Shown: positions 1-12,681 of the stretch, piece after piece | How positions within the stretch are numbered: the stretch's first letter is position 1 | Layout: each line of letters begins with the position of its first letter | NCBI GenBank assembly: GCA_019454045.1 | Contig: SKCR01034771.1 | Span: forward strand, 28,878 to 92,877 | DNA length: 64,000 bases | Reading direction: 5' to 3' | Source of the DNA: Zanthoxylum bungeanum | Taxonomy: Eukaryota; Streptophyta; Magnoliopsida; Sapindales; Rutaceae | Translations under genes and position numbers: made by a program | The notes under the pieces: generated by a model | Seen by the model: only the letters and a program-made list of their open reading frames with translations | The model's database searches: none | Told to the model about the DNA's origin: nothing

Positions 1-201
1 GCTAAAGGGTCAACCCTTTAGCACCTAAATAGAATTTCGACCCTAAAGGTTATAGCGTCGAATCGAATTTCGACTCTAAAGGGGTAAAACCTTTAACATC
101 AAATTTTAATTTCGACGCTCGAACAACTATTTCGTCGCTAAAGGTGCAACCTTTTAGCGTCGAAAAAAAATTCGACGCTAAAGGTCCATTTTCTTGTAAT
201 G
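1..201. mobile_element. CACTA (En/Spm) transposon terminal region
   Basis: The first 190 bases consist of degenerate direct and inverted copies of a motif close to TTTAGCGTCGAA / TTCGACGCTAAAGG, as in the subterminal repeats of plant CACTA transposons. The block ends at 189-201 with TTTTCTTGTAATG, which differs by one base from TTTTCTTGTAGTG, the reverse complement of the canonical CACTACAAGAAAA terminus. A 3-bp target duplication such as TCA (202-204) would be expected, but the other end lies outside the window. No transposase sequence is visible. Confidence 0.6.
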
Positions 202-1566
202 TCATTATTATATCAAAAAATTAAATTAATAAATATATTAAATAAGAAACATATTATAATAAGAATACATTAAATTTCAAAATTAAAATATCTCTAAAAT
301 TAAGTTTTATCATTAAAAATTAAAATAAGAAACTTATATATCTATATATAAAAGTTAAATATTTTAAAGATCTCTCAACGCACCACGTATGCGACTCAAT
401 TTTTTAATAGGAAAAATAAAATAATATTAATTAAATATTAAATTAAACTATCATATTCCTAATATATATATTAAAAAAAATATTACAAATTGATCTATCT
501 CATTCCTAATCAAATATTAGCATTGAAACAAAACTATCATCACTTGTTAATCAAATATTAATCGCCTCACATGGAAAATCTTAATGTGCAGGTCTCGAAT
601 TCTTCTCCCTCTTTTTTGTCAAACAAGGATGCTTACTTATATATTCAAATACAACATATTATTAACACTTTATTCCTTCAATTTGTGGCCACAATCTCAC
701 TCTCCTCTGCAGCAACATATTAACCTCCATTGTTGGATCTGCCCTCTCCATTGCAGCAACATATTAGCCTTCACTTTAGGATTTGCCTCCCATTTTCTCC
801 ATTGCAGTAATTAATTTTGGAATTTATTGGGAAGAATCAAGGTATTGAAATATAATTAGAATAAATCTTTATGATTCATAGGCATGAGAAACAACCAACA
901 ACACCATTTCAATACACAAATTTCATTACAAAAGTAATTATTTTCCCTTATCTCAAAATTAATCAAATAAGTAAAAGAGATTTACATGAATGAACGAATC
1001 AATAAAGGTAAATTCATATCTAATCTTAAGAACTAAAAGTTGTTTTCCCTTATCTCAAGATTAATAGATCATGAAAATTTCCTAATATTATGTCATGGCA
1101 GTGATTTATCACCGATTAAATCTGCTTAGATTTATAAGTACTAATCCTCATATGATACAATTCTTATAAAAGTATTTATTAAAAAAAAAAAAAAATAAAC
1201 TAATAAGTCTATTTTTTTTCAACCAATGAAATTGAAGGATTCCTGGAAGTAAATATATTGATACATGCAAATCCATTTCTATAAAAACATAAAAATCAAA
1301 AGAGAAATTGAGCTTTCAAAATCTAATTTTTCACACAAAATAATAAACTCGTACAAAGTAGGAACCCTATGCTAATTTAAATAATAGTATCATAACATAA
1401 TAAACCTTGAGCTTTTACCTTCAAAAAAGAACCTTAATCTGTTATGGCTGCATCGTTTGGCTTGACACTTTTCGGGAAAGAAAGAGGTCACAGAGAATTT
1501 GAACTCTAAATCTCTTGTATCAAACCAAACCACATTGATCTAAACTAGTTTATTTAATAAATGAAT
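202..1566. other. AT-rich non-coding stretch
   Basis: Strongly AT-rich DNA with short homopolymers, for example a run of A near 1180-1195. A 76-codon open frame at 584-814 lies over short imperfect repeats of a GCAGCAACATATTA-type motif and has no recognisable protein features. I see no gene here. Confidence 0.5.
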
Positions 1567-1908
1567 ATCAATGTTTTAAAAACCAAACCGATTATTGAAT
1601 CGGTAATATAAAAAAGTTAATGGATCAGTAGTTCAATCGGTTAAATCGTTATGATTGAACAGATAGAACCATCATAAATAATTTTAATTAATTAAAATTA
1701 ATAAAAACATATTTATTTTTATTTTCTGCTTTTAAAACAAAATGTGTTCAAAATTGATCAGGTCAATTCACTGATTTTGATTGATTTTAATTAGTTTTAA
1801 TTTGACCGATTTTTTAATCTTAATTATTATAATTCAATTAGACGAGAATGAAAAGTTGGTTCCCGATTCGACTAATTCAATAGCGATCTATATTTTAAAA
1901 ACATTGAT
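1567..1908. mobile_element. MITE-like inverted-repeat element
   Basis: ATCAATGTTTTAAAAACC at the left end is mirrored on the other strand by ATCAATGTTTTTAAAA at the right end, about 340 bp apart. Between them lie degenerate AACCGATT/AATCGGTT motifs, and the interior has no coding potential. Both flanks show GAAT, a possible short target duplication. A fragment of similar composition appears near 31018-31065. The superfamily is not assigned. Confidence 0.4.
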
Positions 1909-2122
1909 GAATACATGTCCTTTCATCATAGCAACAAGTAGGCAAAATTAAAAGGGCCCGAGGACATGCACAAGAATAAGATAATCGTATGGAACATTAT
2001 TATTTAAGCAGATGATGAAATTGGTGACCGCACTTTCAAGAACTTGTCACCGGTCATCATTACGGGCTAGTCCTCTAGAGAAATTACACTTCAGAAGAAT
2101 TAATATCGAGTACACGTGTTTA

Positions 2123-2295
2123 GTCTCCAAAAGAGATAGTTTGGTAGTATACGGTTCATGACCTCACTTTGAGGTTTTCGGTTCGAATCTAGGGAGTGTA
2201 TTTCTTGTAAGAGTCTGAGACAGTTAGGGATTTTACCTGCTGCATTTAAACCCGAAATAGATGATTTGAAAACGATTTAGAAGGAGAAAAAAAAA
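2123..2295 (+). mobile_element. tRNA-derived SINE with 15-bp TSD
   Basis: The body begins with a tRNA-like head: a box-A-like segment around 2136-2150 and a clear box B GGTTCGAATC at about 2180. It ends in an A-rich tail at about 2281-2295. The flanks are direct repeats of 15 bp, GAGTACACGTGTTTA at 2108-2122 and GAGTACACTTGTTTA at 2296-2310, with one mismatch. A tRNA-like head, A-tail and long target-site duplication together are diagnostic of LINE-mobilised SINE insertion. It encodes no protein. Confidence 0.75.
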
Positions 2296-2705
2296 GAGTA
2301 CACTTGTTTAAGCAAAATGTAATCATGCTATCTCTTAACCTTATAATATGCCCATTACTTTCTTTCTTAGTGCTTCTCATTATAAGATTCAAAAAACGCC
2401 ATTATTCAATACACTCCATAATTGACATGTTTTTTTAATTGATTTTTGGAAATTATCAGCATTCCTCTCGATCTTTTACAAATATTCTAAAAATATATAT
2501 ATATTTTTTTAAACTTATCAGCGGTCCACCATAAGTTTTTAAAAAGTGACATTTTTTACTTGAAAAATTAGCAATTGTGAATATTTAGTAGCCAAAAATT
2601 AGTTATGAAAATGACAATTTTACACCTTAAAAATAACAATTTGGGTGGAAAATGTCAAATTTTCATAGCTGATAAATTTTCAATCAAGATTCGGGATATT
2701 TTTCT

Positions 2706-2773
2706 TCCCGAATCCTATACTGAATGATATAGGATTCCAAATTTTGAACGAGATTATAGATACTTTAAACAAT
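2706..2773. repeat. hairpin-forming direct repeat, copy 1
   Basis: This about 68-bp segment starts CCCGAATCCTATACTGAATG and ends TACTTTAAACAAT. It recurs at 3187-3253 in the same orientation, about 480 bp downstream. Its right arm is diverged (GAGATTATAGAT) compared with the second copy. Confidence 0.6.
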
Positions 2774-3186
2774 GTCAAACTCCAGAATTATCGGTATGAG
2801 GGACCGGTATGGAGTAGCCCAGTTCCAGATGTGATGTAAAACTACTCAGAACAGAGCAGGGGCACAAGTATGCCAGTGTGGGGGATCGGTATGCCGGTTC
2901 CAGTACAGAAATTTCAAGATTTGAAGGTTTAAAATATTTTGCACATGACCCTAATGCATCTATATGAATGTGTATGAGTCCTTTGAGCTTACAGTACTTG
3001 AATTATTGACTCTCTTAAAATGAGAGCCCTAAGCTAAGACTATACTTGTTTCTTCGTTAGGCGCTTGAATCTTCACATCCATTTGCTTCGAATTTTTTTG
3101 TAATGCTCGTAAATGTGCGTCAAAGTCTCTTGTTTTGCACCATCAAAATCCATCATTTAGTTCAATGGCGCTAACATATATTTCAT

Positions 3187-3253
3187 CCCGAATCTCATAT
3201 TGAATGATATGGGATTTCAAATTTTGAACGAGATTCGGGATACTTTAAACAAT
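3187..3253. repeat. hairpin-forming direct repeat, copy 2
   Basis: Second copy of the 2706-2773 repeat. Here the arms are perfect inverted repeats, ATCCCGAATCTC and GAGATTCGGGAT, so the copy could fold into a hairpin with a loop of about 30 bases. This may be a tiny MITE or a segmental duplication. Confidence 0.6.
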
Positions 3254-4940
3254 ACGTCAATAATTCTTGACAAAAGAATCTTTTCGAATCCCGACTCAAT
3301 TTTTTAATTAAAGTAAAAGATCATTTTAAATCCCTATTGAATTTTTTAATCAGAAAAGGATTAAAAATCATGGCGGCATACCCTTAATCCTACTTAAGAT
3401 ATTCATGGATTTGCAAAGCTATATATAAATGTACCACTACTGAAACTAATCTGTAGGTTATTTATCAAAGCCGACAAAATTTGATGTCATCACCATGAGC
3501 TTAATGGAGAAGACTTAAAATGATTAGACCAGATAGTGACTTCTCTAATTACAGTAGCTTAAATTCAACAGAAGTATTTGTCAAGATTAAGAGGATTGAT
3601 AATGTAGCTTTACTTCTAAACTCTCAAGTAATTTGGACCTCAAATATATAATAAATATCATTGTTCACACAGATACTAATTAATTAACCAGCAAGTAATG
3701 TACAAGATATATAAGGCTTGCGTCAATATAAATTTCTTACAATACAAGTCAATAATCAAATCACATAAGCTTAATATTTTCAATTCCTAATATCATATAT
3801 TAAGAAAATAATATACTTATATGCTAAGAATTTTTCTCTCCATTTAACCAAAAAAATAAAAATAATAGCATTACAGTGAAAGAAAAGACAGATGAGTGGG
3901 CATAAAGAAGCAGACCCAGCAACTATAAGATTCTCCTTGAATCCTTGATCAATCCCTATTGCCTTCATGGTGGTGGCCTCAAAGGAAATTAAGGAATTGT
4001 GTTTATTACATACAATAGTGGCATGTTAAATCATCATCATCATACTTGTGGTTTTAATTCAAATGGGTCATGCCCTAAAAACTATTCATTTTAGTTGATT
4101 CCCAATCCGCAGCTTTCAAATTAAGTGTGTTTTTGAAAATTAAAGAGAGTCTAAATTATGTACGAGGAATTTAAAGTTTCCCAATTGCCCCTCTCTTTTG
4201 ATGGGCATATGCCCTCTAAAGCTAAAAGTTGTTGGCTCCATTGTAACTGGCACTTAATTATTCATGATCACATGATAATCAATATCCTTAATCAAAATTC
4301 ACAACCAAAAAAAAAAGAGAGAGAGAGAAGAAGCAGCTTTGAGAGATTTTTTAAGCCCTCATCACATATATTTACAATTTCGGGGCCTAAGACTTATAAG
4401 ATTCGAATCTATTTTAATTATTAAATAAATTTAAAATAAAGATAGATAAAACAAATATATTCCAATTAAGAATTTTATTCCAACTAAGAAATATACGCGG
4501 GTCCGCAAACGGTGTATATTTATTAAATATTTTGTTATTTTTCTAACATATCTAACCCTAACAATAACACTTTAAAAGAAACAAAACAAAACCCTATGCT
4601 TTTGGTCAAGCTCTATATATTGTTTTAGCATTATACTTAATGTGAATAACTATATATTAATTATGTAATTTTAATTTAATTATGTGTTTAGATTATGAAA
4701 TTAGTAAAATTGATTATGTGTGATGTTTTAGCATTAATCATATTTTATTAATTTGTTATGCCGCTAGATTTTAAGCATTCAAGTAAATTTATTTATCAAT
4801 TATTTTTATATTTAATTTGAAATTAGGTCAAAAACTCAACTCAACCCAACCTGAAAATATACAGTTTTGGTTGGGTTAGATTTTTCCTAACCCGACCAAT
4901 GCACACCTCTAACCAGTCTGATTCATAATAGAAGGCTATA

Positions 4941-4980
4941 ATGTATATGTGTGTGTGTCTATATATATATATATATATAA
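4941..4980. repeat. GT/AT microsatellite
   Basis: An imperfect (GT)n tract runs directly into a (AT)n tract. It is a simple sequence repeat with no other signal. Confidence 0.85.
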
Positions 4981-5036
4981 ATTTTGGAAACCCCATCGTC
5001 AAACCACCCATTCCGGGCTAAAGCGGGGCAGGTAAA

Positions 5037-6568
5037 TGTTGGGGTTTTGACGGGGGGGCAGCGGAAGCTCACGGTTTGGGTGAAATCGTAAATTTAAAAC
5101 TTTTTAAATTACTGAATAAATTATTCAATATACAATATGAATAATTTATTCATATTTCACCTAAACATATTTATTCGATATCAAATAACGATATAAATAA
5201 CGAAGAAATGTCGCGAAATTTTTACGAAAATATTTTTCCGCAAAATGGCATAAAACGCGTTTTTGACTGAACCGACCACCCAATGCACATGAGGGCTGCC
5301 CAGGTCAGCCCCAATAGTACTAAGACAGTTCACGGGCTACCCGACTGTTTGGGCATCCGTCACCCGGTTGGCTCAAAAGTCACCCGATAACGCCATTTTT
5401 CGCATATTTCAACTCCGAAACAATTTCCGGCAATTGTTCCAACTCCTAAAACACATCCAATACATTCATATGATATTATTTTCATCACCATAAACCCAGA
5501 ATTTCCAGATCTGATCCGGAAACAAAAATGTCAATTTTTCATGCTTTAATCCAATTTTCTTAACATTAATCAAATTAACCACAACACCAATCCAAGCCAC
5601 CACAAATGAAGCACCCAAGAACAATTCTAGGCATTACAAGTGTGGTCATAACACTATAGAATGACAACATATCATCAAATGATCAAATTGAATAATTATT
5701 ACAATAATATCATTCAAATCAACTTCACACATGCACCAAGCCTTCAATTCCATCCTCCAAATCAAAAAGCCTCAATTTCTAAGAAGTCAAGAACCCTAGA
5801 ACTACTCTAGTAAATCAAGAACAAGAAACTAATTTTCTAAACTTAAGAATATTAAAGATTACCTCTTAATCTTCAATTTTCCTCAAGCTTTTTCTTGATT
5901 TTTTTCTTCATTTTCTTCATTGTTTCATTAAACAAAAATTGGAGTATTTGGAGGATGTGTATTTCAACCTTGGAGGATGAACCAAGAGAAAACAAAAAAA
6001 TTTTAACTTAAAACAACCCATGACCGACTTTTAGGGGTAGTGGTTTGGTCATTTTCTAAATTTAATCCAATTAAATAAAAGTAAGCTTTATGTTAGCAAA
6101 TCATATTTGCACACATTAAGCTCAATTAAAATATGCCACATGTAACCAAAAATAATTAAATATTGTTCATAACAATTATGAAAAATAATATCATTTAATT
6201 ATTCAATTATTTAACATTTAAATATCTAAATAATTAATTAATAGAATTATTATCATATATGTATTTTTATTTACATTAAATAACAAATACATATATTAAG
6301 GGCATGTGTCAAAGTCTCATTTGACAATTAATTAATATATATCAAATACAAATACACATTAATTATTAATTGACCAAAATCCCCGAAAGCATGTGTTTTC
6401 GTTTAACCGTTTAAACAATTCGAATTAACTCATTTAATCCGATGAAGTATTATGAATAACCTGTATTATTCATAACGCGTTGCCCAAGTGCTCAACGAGT
6501 ACACTTCATATTGTAGGACTCTCTAAGTTTAGGTTTATCCGTCACGAAATCCAATTTCGTGTCCATAA
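5037..6568. other. older repeat remnant, segment 1 of 3
   Basis: Non-coding sequence opening with TGTTGGGGTTTTGACGG, an LTR-like TG start. It is AT-rich in the middle. It stops at the 5' LTR of the copia element at 6569 and appears to continue beyond that element at 18605. It could be part of an older LTR, but I cannot identify its family. Confidence 0.35.
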
Positions 6569-8473
6569 TGTTGGACAATTATGACCCATAGTGTCACTAT
6601 TTGTAAAAGACATTGTGGTTTTTGTACAAATTAACTATATGACAATGGAAATTGCATTTTCATTTTGTAATTTGATTACTTAAATATATAAATGATAAAG
6701 TCCTTATGATTAGTTCCGGATTATTAGATATGAGACAATATCAATCCATAAAGGTTTAATCATTAAATATCCCTTGTCGTAGTATTATCGAGACTGGACA
6801 TCGATAATGCGGAAAAGACTAGTATTGCACTTGTGCGTGTTATGGAAGCGTAACAGTATAGTTCTCATATATTTAAGTATTGGATACTTATGCAAGTGTG
6901 AGGAGGTTGTATTTACCGATGGTATGGAAACAGCTTCGCTCCGGATAGACCCCGCGGAATCCCATTGGTAGTATGACTATGTGTCTATGGGAATCCGCAT
7001 CAGGGTATGTGTATTTGGTCTTAACCTGAGACTTGCATCGCTAGTACTTGCGAAAATCAATACGCTTTGGTTTTGGTCGTCCATGACTTTAACAGGTTAT
7101 GCGTACGCCTATTCTGGGTTTATTGAGAATCGTAGTGTATTGGGTGTGATGTCAAGATGGGAGTATCGCTTCAGTCATATGGAGATGATGATCACGCAGG
7201 GATACAAAACTGGTACTCTAATGGTTGCAACCATCGGGATAATATGACATGGTCATGATTATCCGATTAAAGAGACTAGTTGTTTGTGATCCGATATATG
7301 CTTCGTACGGGCAAACACTTTTCCAGCCCTAGGCCTTGCATGTGACATCCAATACTGAATCGCAATACGCAATACTACGTATACTACGCCTGACATAGAT
7401 TATATATTCCTTTAAGAATATTTCTGGAGAATTGGGTAGGCACAGTGCTTTGCTAGAAGCCAACCATGTCCCGTAAATCAGTAAAAATATGGTACGAGGT
7501 ACGCACGTGTTCGGATAGTCCGACGACCGGATTTACTGCCAACATATCCAGGGATCTCATTGGTCGCTTCCCGAAGATTCACCGATGACGTATGATTCGA
7601 ACATAATTAATCTAGGATTAATTGCGGAGAGATTTTATCTGGGATAAAATACTATTTGAATTTGAAGAGAGAGAACGATTAATTTGGAATTAATCGATAA
7701 AATAATATATTTGATATATTAAATGAAATTGGATTTCGACACGGAATTAAAATTGGATTTTAATTCGGACGAATGAATTAATTCGCGAGCGACGTGAATA
7801 ATAATTTTCCTAGGCATAATTATTTAATTAAATTTGATTTAATTACGTCGCAACGAAAAATTCGTTAATTCGGAATTAACGAACCCGAGCCCGGGATGTG
7901 TTTGCGGGCCCACTCAGATTTTGAGTTAAAGTCGGGCCCACAAGTCACATCGTATGTCACTTCAGTGATGGAAGTCTTGTCAACTTTGAGTGATTGACAT
8001 CTAGTCACTATTGGTGATGGAGTAGTTGGGAGCAATTAATTCTAATTTCCCTCCAAAATTGTTTTAACTTTTTGGAAAAGCATATACCAAAAATTGGATT
8101 TGACTTTTGGGAATGGTAATTGTTTTAGAAACAAAAACAAAAGGAAAAAGAAAACTATCCCTCTCTCTCTCTAATATTGCCGAAACTTGCAAGAACCAAA
8201 AGGAAATTTTGTAGCAATTTTTGCTAAGCTAGCACTTGAAGAATCATATCAAGGTGATAGGGAACTTTTCCCATTGAGCTTGGAATCAATCTTAAAGCTT
8301 GGAGCTTGGAGATCAACTTCAAAGTGGAGATCTTAGAGGACTTCTCAAAGGCAAATTTTGTTTACAACGCATCCTACAACCGTTCTTTGTAAGTATGTTT
8401 CCGCCATTCTTACTTCTTGTATTCACATGTTTTATGCTTAAAATGATCTTGGGAATGCCTTAGAAACCCAACA
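6569..8473 (+). repeat. 5' LTR of plus-strand copia element
   Basis: 1905 bp, from TGTTGGACAATTATGACCC to ACCCAACA. It is a close match to 16682-18604; over the first 115 bases I count about five differences. Diverged members of the same LTR family occur at 10111-12102 on this strand and at 31281, 36741 and 43975 on the other. A CT-rich tract at 8158-8172 precedes the U5-like end. An 88-codon frame at 6981-7247 recurs in the other copies. Confidence 0.93.
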
Positions 8474-8475
8474 AA

Positions 8476-8489
8476 TGGTATCATGGAGC
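8476..8489 (+). other. primer-binding site, initiator-Met tRNA type
   Basis: TGGTATCATGGAGC lies two bases after the 5' LTR. It matches the TGGTATCA core that pairs with the 3' end of initiator methionine tRNA, the usual primer of plant copia elements. Confidence 0.85.
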
Positions 8490-10110
8490 CTATTTGAGCA
8501 TGAAGTTTGATTAGGGTTTATATACTAAAATTTGGGTATTTTTGATTTGAGCATGTTTTAATCAAATTGTTTGTTTGAGTATGCTTGTATGTTGATAACT
8601 TAGAGTTATACATGATCAATTTTAAGAAAAATTAATTGGATTAATTTTCCCCAATATTTAGGGCTTAGCCGAATCTTAATGAACCCTAATGTCATGGTAA
8701 TTTTTTGTTTTTTAAATCATTGGATGAGTTTAAAGACTTGGGATATATTGATTTGTGATTTAATCGGATTGAAATCGAAATCGGATATAAAATCCTTCAA
8801 ATTGCTGTGACTTGAGAAACATGAAATGAGTTGATTTTGGTTTCAATAATGTTGGACATGTGTTGAAAAATTAATGCATGATTAATTGATTAAATTGATA
8901 TTTTGGAAATGTTAATTTAGATAATTAATTAGTGCAATACACTTTAATTAATTAAATTATGAAATTTGGAATATTAGAATTTAATTAATTGGGCTTAATT
9001 TGGAATGGGGCTAAAAATGTTGTCTTTGGGCCTAATGAGCTTGGTTGGGACAAGTTGGTTTAGGACATTGGATTGGATCTAAATTGGGCCTAAACCATTC
9101 CATTAAGTCCAAATATAACAAATGGGCCTTTAAACATTAAATGGACCTAATGGGCCAAAATTGATTTCTTGGCAAATAGGGTGATTCCTTAATTGGGCCT
9201 TGGTATTTGGGTTTGACCCATATTGACCAAAGCCCATGCCTTAAGAAATTAATTAAAAGCCCATTGGACTTTAATTAAATGAACATTGGATGTTAATTGG
9301 GCTTTGAGACCCATTAAGATTAGATTTAGAATCTAAGTCGTAAAGGCGCATTAAAAAGTGTAATTATTTAATTTGGAATTAAATATAGAATTAGTATTGA
9401 ATACAAATTAAATTAGATTTAAAATTGTAGTTCGATTAATTCAAGAATTCGTACTTTGAGTACTTATTCTTAAACGAGTTGGACTTGCGCAAATCAAATC
9501 GTTGTTTGAACATTGGATGATCACTTTATTCAAAGATTAATTAATTAGATTAGATTAGATTGAATAACATACTTTGTGTGAATACATGGATGTGTTATAT
9601 GAATAATGTATATCAGATGGATATTAGAAGGGAAATGGCAATTTTGGAAATTGTTGTAAATTTAGAATTTATTAAATTGGACCCGCGTGTCCAGCCTTAT
9701 CTCTCGATTCTTTGTAATTCTCTTCTCACCTAATTCCCCTCAATGTTAATGAGGTTTCTTTAATTGTATTATGTAATTGGGTAGAAGTTAGAATAGTGCT
9801 AGCCGGGGAGAGGAAATGAAGTGATTTGTTCTAGGAATAATTTGTGAGATATTCATCTGCATATCATTATTAATTTATTTACCACGCCTTATTATGCTTT
9901 TAGAATGCATGCTTAAGGGTGTATGATGAGACCTAATCAAAGATAATAAATTGGTTGCCAATTTACGCGAAAAACCCTCAACAAATATTAAGCGTTTTCC
10001 TTCCATTGAGTGATTCATTCTCAAGATCCAAGATTGGCACTGGTTTGTTGGCCAAAGTCAAGACCTTTGTCCATCGCGTATGTGTTTGAATCATGAAGGC
10101 TTTGTTCCAT
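8490..10110 (+). other. copia untranslated leader, first part
   Basis: AT-rich non-coding leader with many TGGGCC/GGGCCT-type repeats between 9000 and 9310. It is interrupted at 10111 by a solo LTR and resumes at 12108. No open frame of note. The same leader, reverse-complemented, is present at about 42380-43960 in the minus-strand copia element. Confidence 0.7.
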
Positions 10111-12102
10111 TGTTGGAGAATTATGACCAATAGCTTTACTATTTGTACAGATCATGGTGTTGTTGTACAAATTAACTATGTGACAAAGAAGATTGCACTC
10201 TTATCATTTGTGATTAGATCACCTAGATATATAAATGATATGAGGTCCCTATGATTTATTCCTGGATTGAGAATGATATGAGACAGTATCAATCCATGAA
10301 GGATAAATCATTAAATATCCCTAGTCAGAGTATTATCGAGATTGGACATCGATGAATGCGTAAAAGACTAGTATTACACTTGTGCGCGTTGTGAGGACAC
10401 AACGGCATAGTTCTCATATATTTGGGTATATGATACTCATGCAAGTGTAATAGGAGGTTGTGTTTTACCGATGGTATGGGAAACAGCTTCGCTCTGGATA
10501 GACCCCCTCGGAATTACATTGGTAGTATGACTATGTGTCTATGGAAGTCCGAAATCAGGGTAGGTGTATTTGGTCTTAACCTGAGACTTGCACCGCTAAT
10601 ACTTGCGACAATCAATATACTTTGGTTGCGGTCATCCAGGGCTTTAACAGGTTCTGTGTACGCCAATGCTGGGTATATTGAGAATCGTAGTGTGTTGGGT
10701 GTGATGTCAAGACGGAAGTGTCACTCCAGTCATATGGAGTTGATGATCGCGTAGGGATACAGAACTGGTTCTCTAAAAAGGTTGCAACCGTCGGGATAAT
10801 ATGACTTGGTCGTGATTATCCGATAATAAAGAGACTAGTTCTCGTAATCCGATATATGTTTCGTACGGGGCATACAATGTACCAGCCCCAGGCCTTGCAT
10901 GTGATCATCCGATACTGGATCAAAATACGCAATACTACGTATACTACGCCTGATATAGATCCTTTATTCCTGTAAGGATATTTCTGGAGAATTGGGTAGG
11001 CATGGCGCTTTGCTAGAAGCCAACCTTGTCTTGTAAATCGGTACAAACGTAGTACGAGGTACTTACGTGTTCGGATACTCTGACAACCGAATTACTGTCA
11101 ACATATCCGGGGATCTCATGGGGCTTTTCCCAAAGATTCACCGATGACGTATGACTCGCACTTTAATTAATCTGGGATTAATAAGATGAGAGAGAAAATT
11201 AATCTGGGATTAATTGCGGAGATATTTTATCTGGGATAAAATATCAATTAAAATGAGAGATAATGATTAATTTGGAATTAATCGATTAAATTAATATATT
11301 CGATATATTAAACGAAATTGGATTTCGACGCGGAATTAAAATTAGATTTTAATTCGGGTGAACGAGTTAATTTAGAATTAATTCTTTAGCGACGTGAATA
11401 GTGACTTCGCTAGGCGTAATCATTTAATTACGTCACAACGAAAAATTCGTTAATTTGGAATTAGCGAACCCGAGCCCTGGATTATTTGCGAGCGCATTCG
11501 CATTTCGAATTCGAGTGCGGCACGCAAGTCAAATCAAGCGTCAAATCACTTATCACTTTGAGTGATGTGACTTGACAACTTGTGATTGATGTGATTGAGT
11601 GATGTGTGTGGTTGATTGCTTTGACTTTTGGAACCAAAATTGTGTATTTGATTTTGGAAATCAATTACCAATTTTAAATTAACAAATTTATCTCTCTCTC
11701 CTCCATCTCTTCTTCATCTCACGCCCTTGGGGCTGTGTATTTCTTCTGTTCTTGGCAGTGAACTGCCGTGAGTCTTGAAGAATAATTGGAAGCAAGTGCT
11801 TGGTTTTTGTGGCAAAATCAAGAGAGCTAGCACTCCGAGAGACATCCGAAGGTGATAGGGAAGTCCACAATGAGCCGAAAATTTTTTGACGAAGCTTGGA
11901 GCTTGTTCAAGGACCTCAAAAACCGAAAATGGTGATGACAGAAACTGCCACTTCCGAGCAGTCCATGGAGGCAGAAAGTTCGAATTTTCTTGCCTCCCGC
12001 ATCGCTCAACTGATCGATGTGAGTATTCCGCGACTTTCTCGATTATATTCACACATGTTCATGCTTGTTTATTGATCCTTGGGACCTTAGTAAACTCCAA
12101 CA
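10111..12102 (+). mobile_element. copia solo LTR nested in copia leader
   Basis: 1992 bp, from TGTTGGAGAATTATGACC to AACTCCAACA, with perfect 5-bp target duplications TCCAT at 10106-10110 and 12103-12107. It is homologous to the surrounding element's LTR but clearly diverged, so it belongs to a sister subfamily. No internal region is present, which indicates LTR-LTR recombination after insertion. The unoccupied target survives in the minus-strand copia element near 43070-43120, where the flanking sequences are contiguous, independently confirming the borders. Confidence 0.93.
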
Positions 12103-12107
12103 TCCAT

Positions 12108-12681
12108 ATCGTATGTCTTGTCCAAGTTGTGATTTGTTGGCCAAAGTCAAGATCATTTCTTGTCCATCGACATCGATTACGAAGCTTTCCAAAGTCAATG
12201 GTTCCGCTTAAATGGAATCATTAAGCTTGTTGTACAAAAGCCAAGGCTTAGTTGATTCAGCGGAAAAGGTTAGGAAAATATATTGGATATATTGGCAGAT
12301 ATATTGTATATATGTTTCGGACTTGGAGGTCCACCTACCGGATCTAGGAATTGGATGAGATCTAATTGATCTTAGAGATCTACCTAGTTAAATATCATAC
12401 AGCTTGTTGGCCAAAGTCAAGGTTGTGTGTTATTTAACGGGATCCTAGCCCACTAGGAAACTAGGTTTCCCGAGTACTCAACAGAGGGTTAGAGGCTCGT
12501 CGAAAAATAGTGGGAGGCCAGTATTGAATTTACAATTTCGTTCAAATACTTGGCTTTACGCGCTTTCAAAATATTTCGTCAATTATATTTATTAGTTGGA
12601 CTAATATTTTATTATTTTTCTTGTAACAGTTAGACTGTACCCATACATCGTTAATTGAATAGTTTGACTATTGCAATTAAG
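12108..12681 (+). other. copia untranslated leader, second part
   Basis: Non-coding leader between the nested solo LTR and the gag start. It contains the phrase TTGGCCAAAGTCAAG three times in the leader (near 10050, 12140 and 12410), a dispersed repeat also seen in the minus-strand copy. No gene. Confidence 0.65.

Larger units (their letters stand above)
2311..4940. other. AT-rich non-coding stretch
   Basis: I see no gene. Short open frames at 3780-3968 (minus) and 4158-4424 (plus) have low-complexity, AT-driven composition and no domain signature. A duplicated hairpin-forming sequence inside it is listed separately. A GAGA-rich purine tract lies at about 4310-4332. Confidence 0.5.

Noticed and set aside
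2135..2195. Possible tRNA gene (box A/box B-like)
   Set aside because: It lacks a clean cloverleaf and is followed by a SINE body, A-tail and target duplication, so it is a tRNA-derived SINE head.
11482..12224. Several overlapping open frames around 11.5-12.2 kb
   Set aside because: They lie in the U5-like end of a solo LTR and its flank, overlap on both strands, and have no conserved domain.
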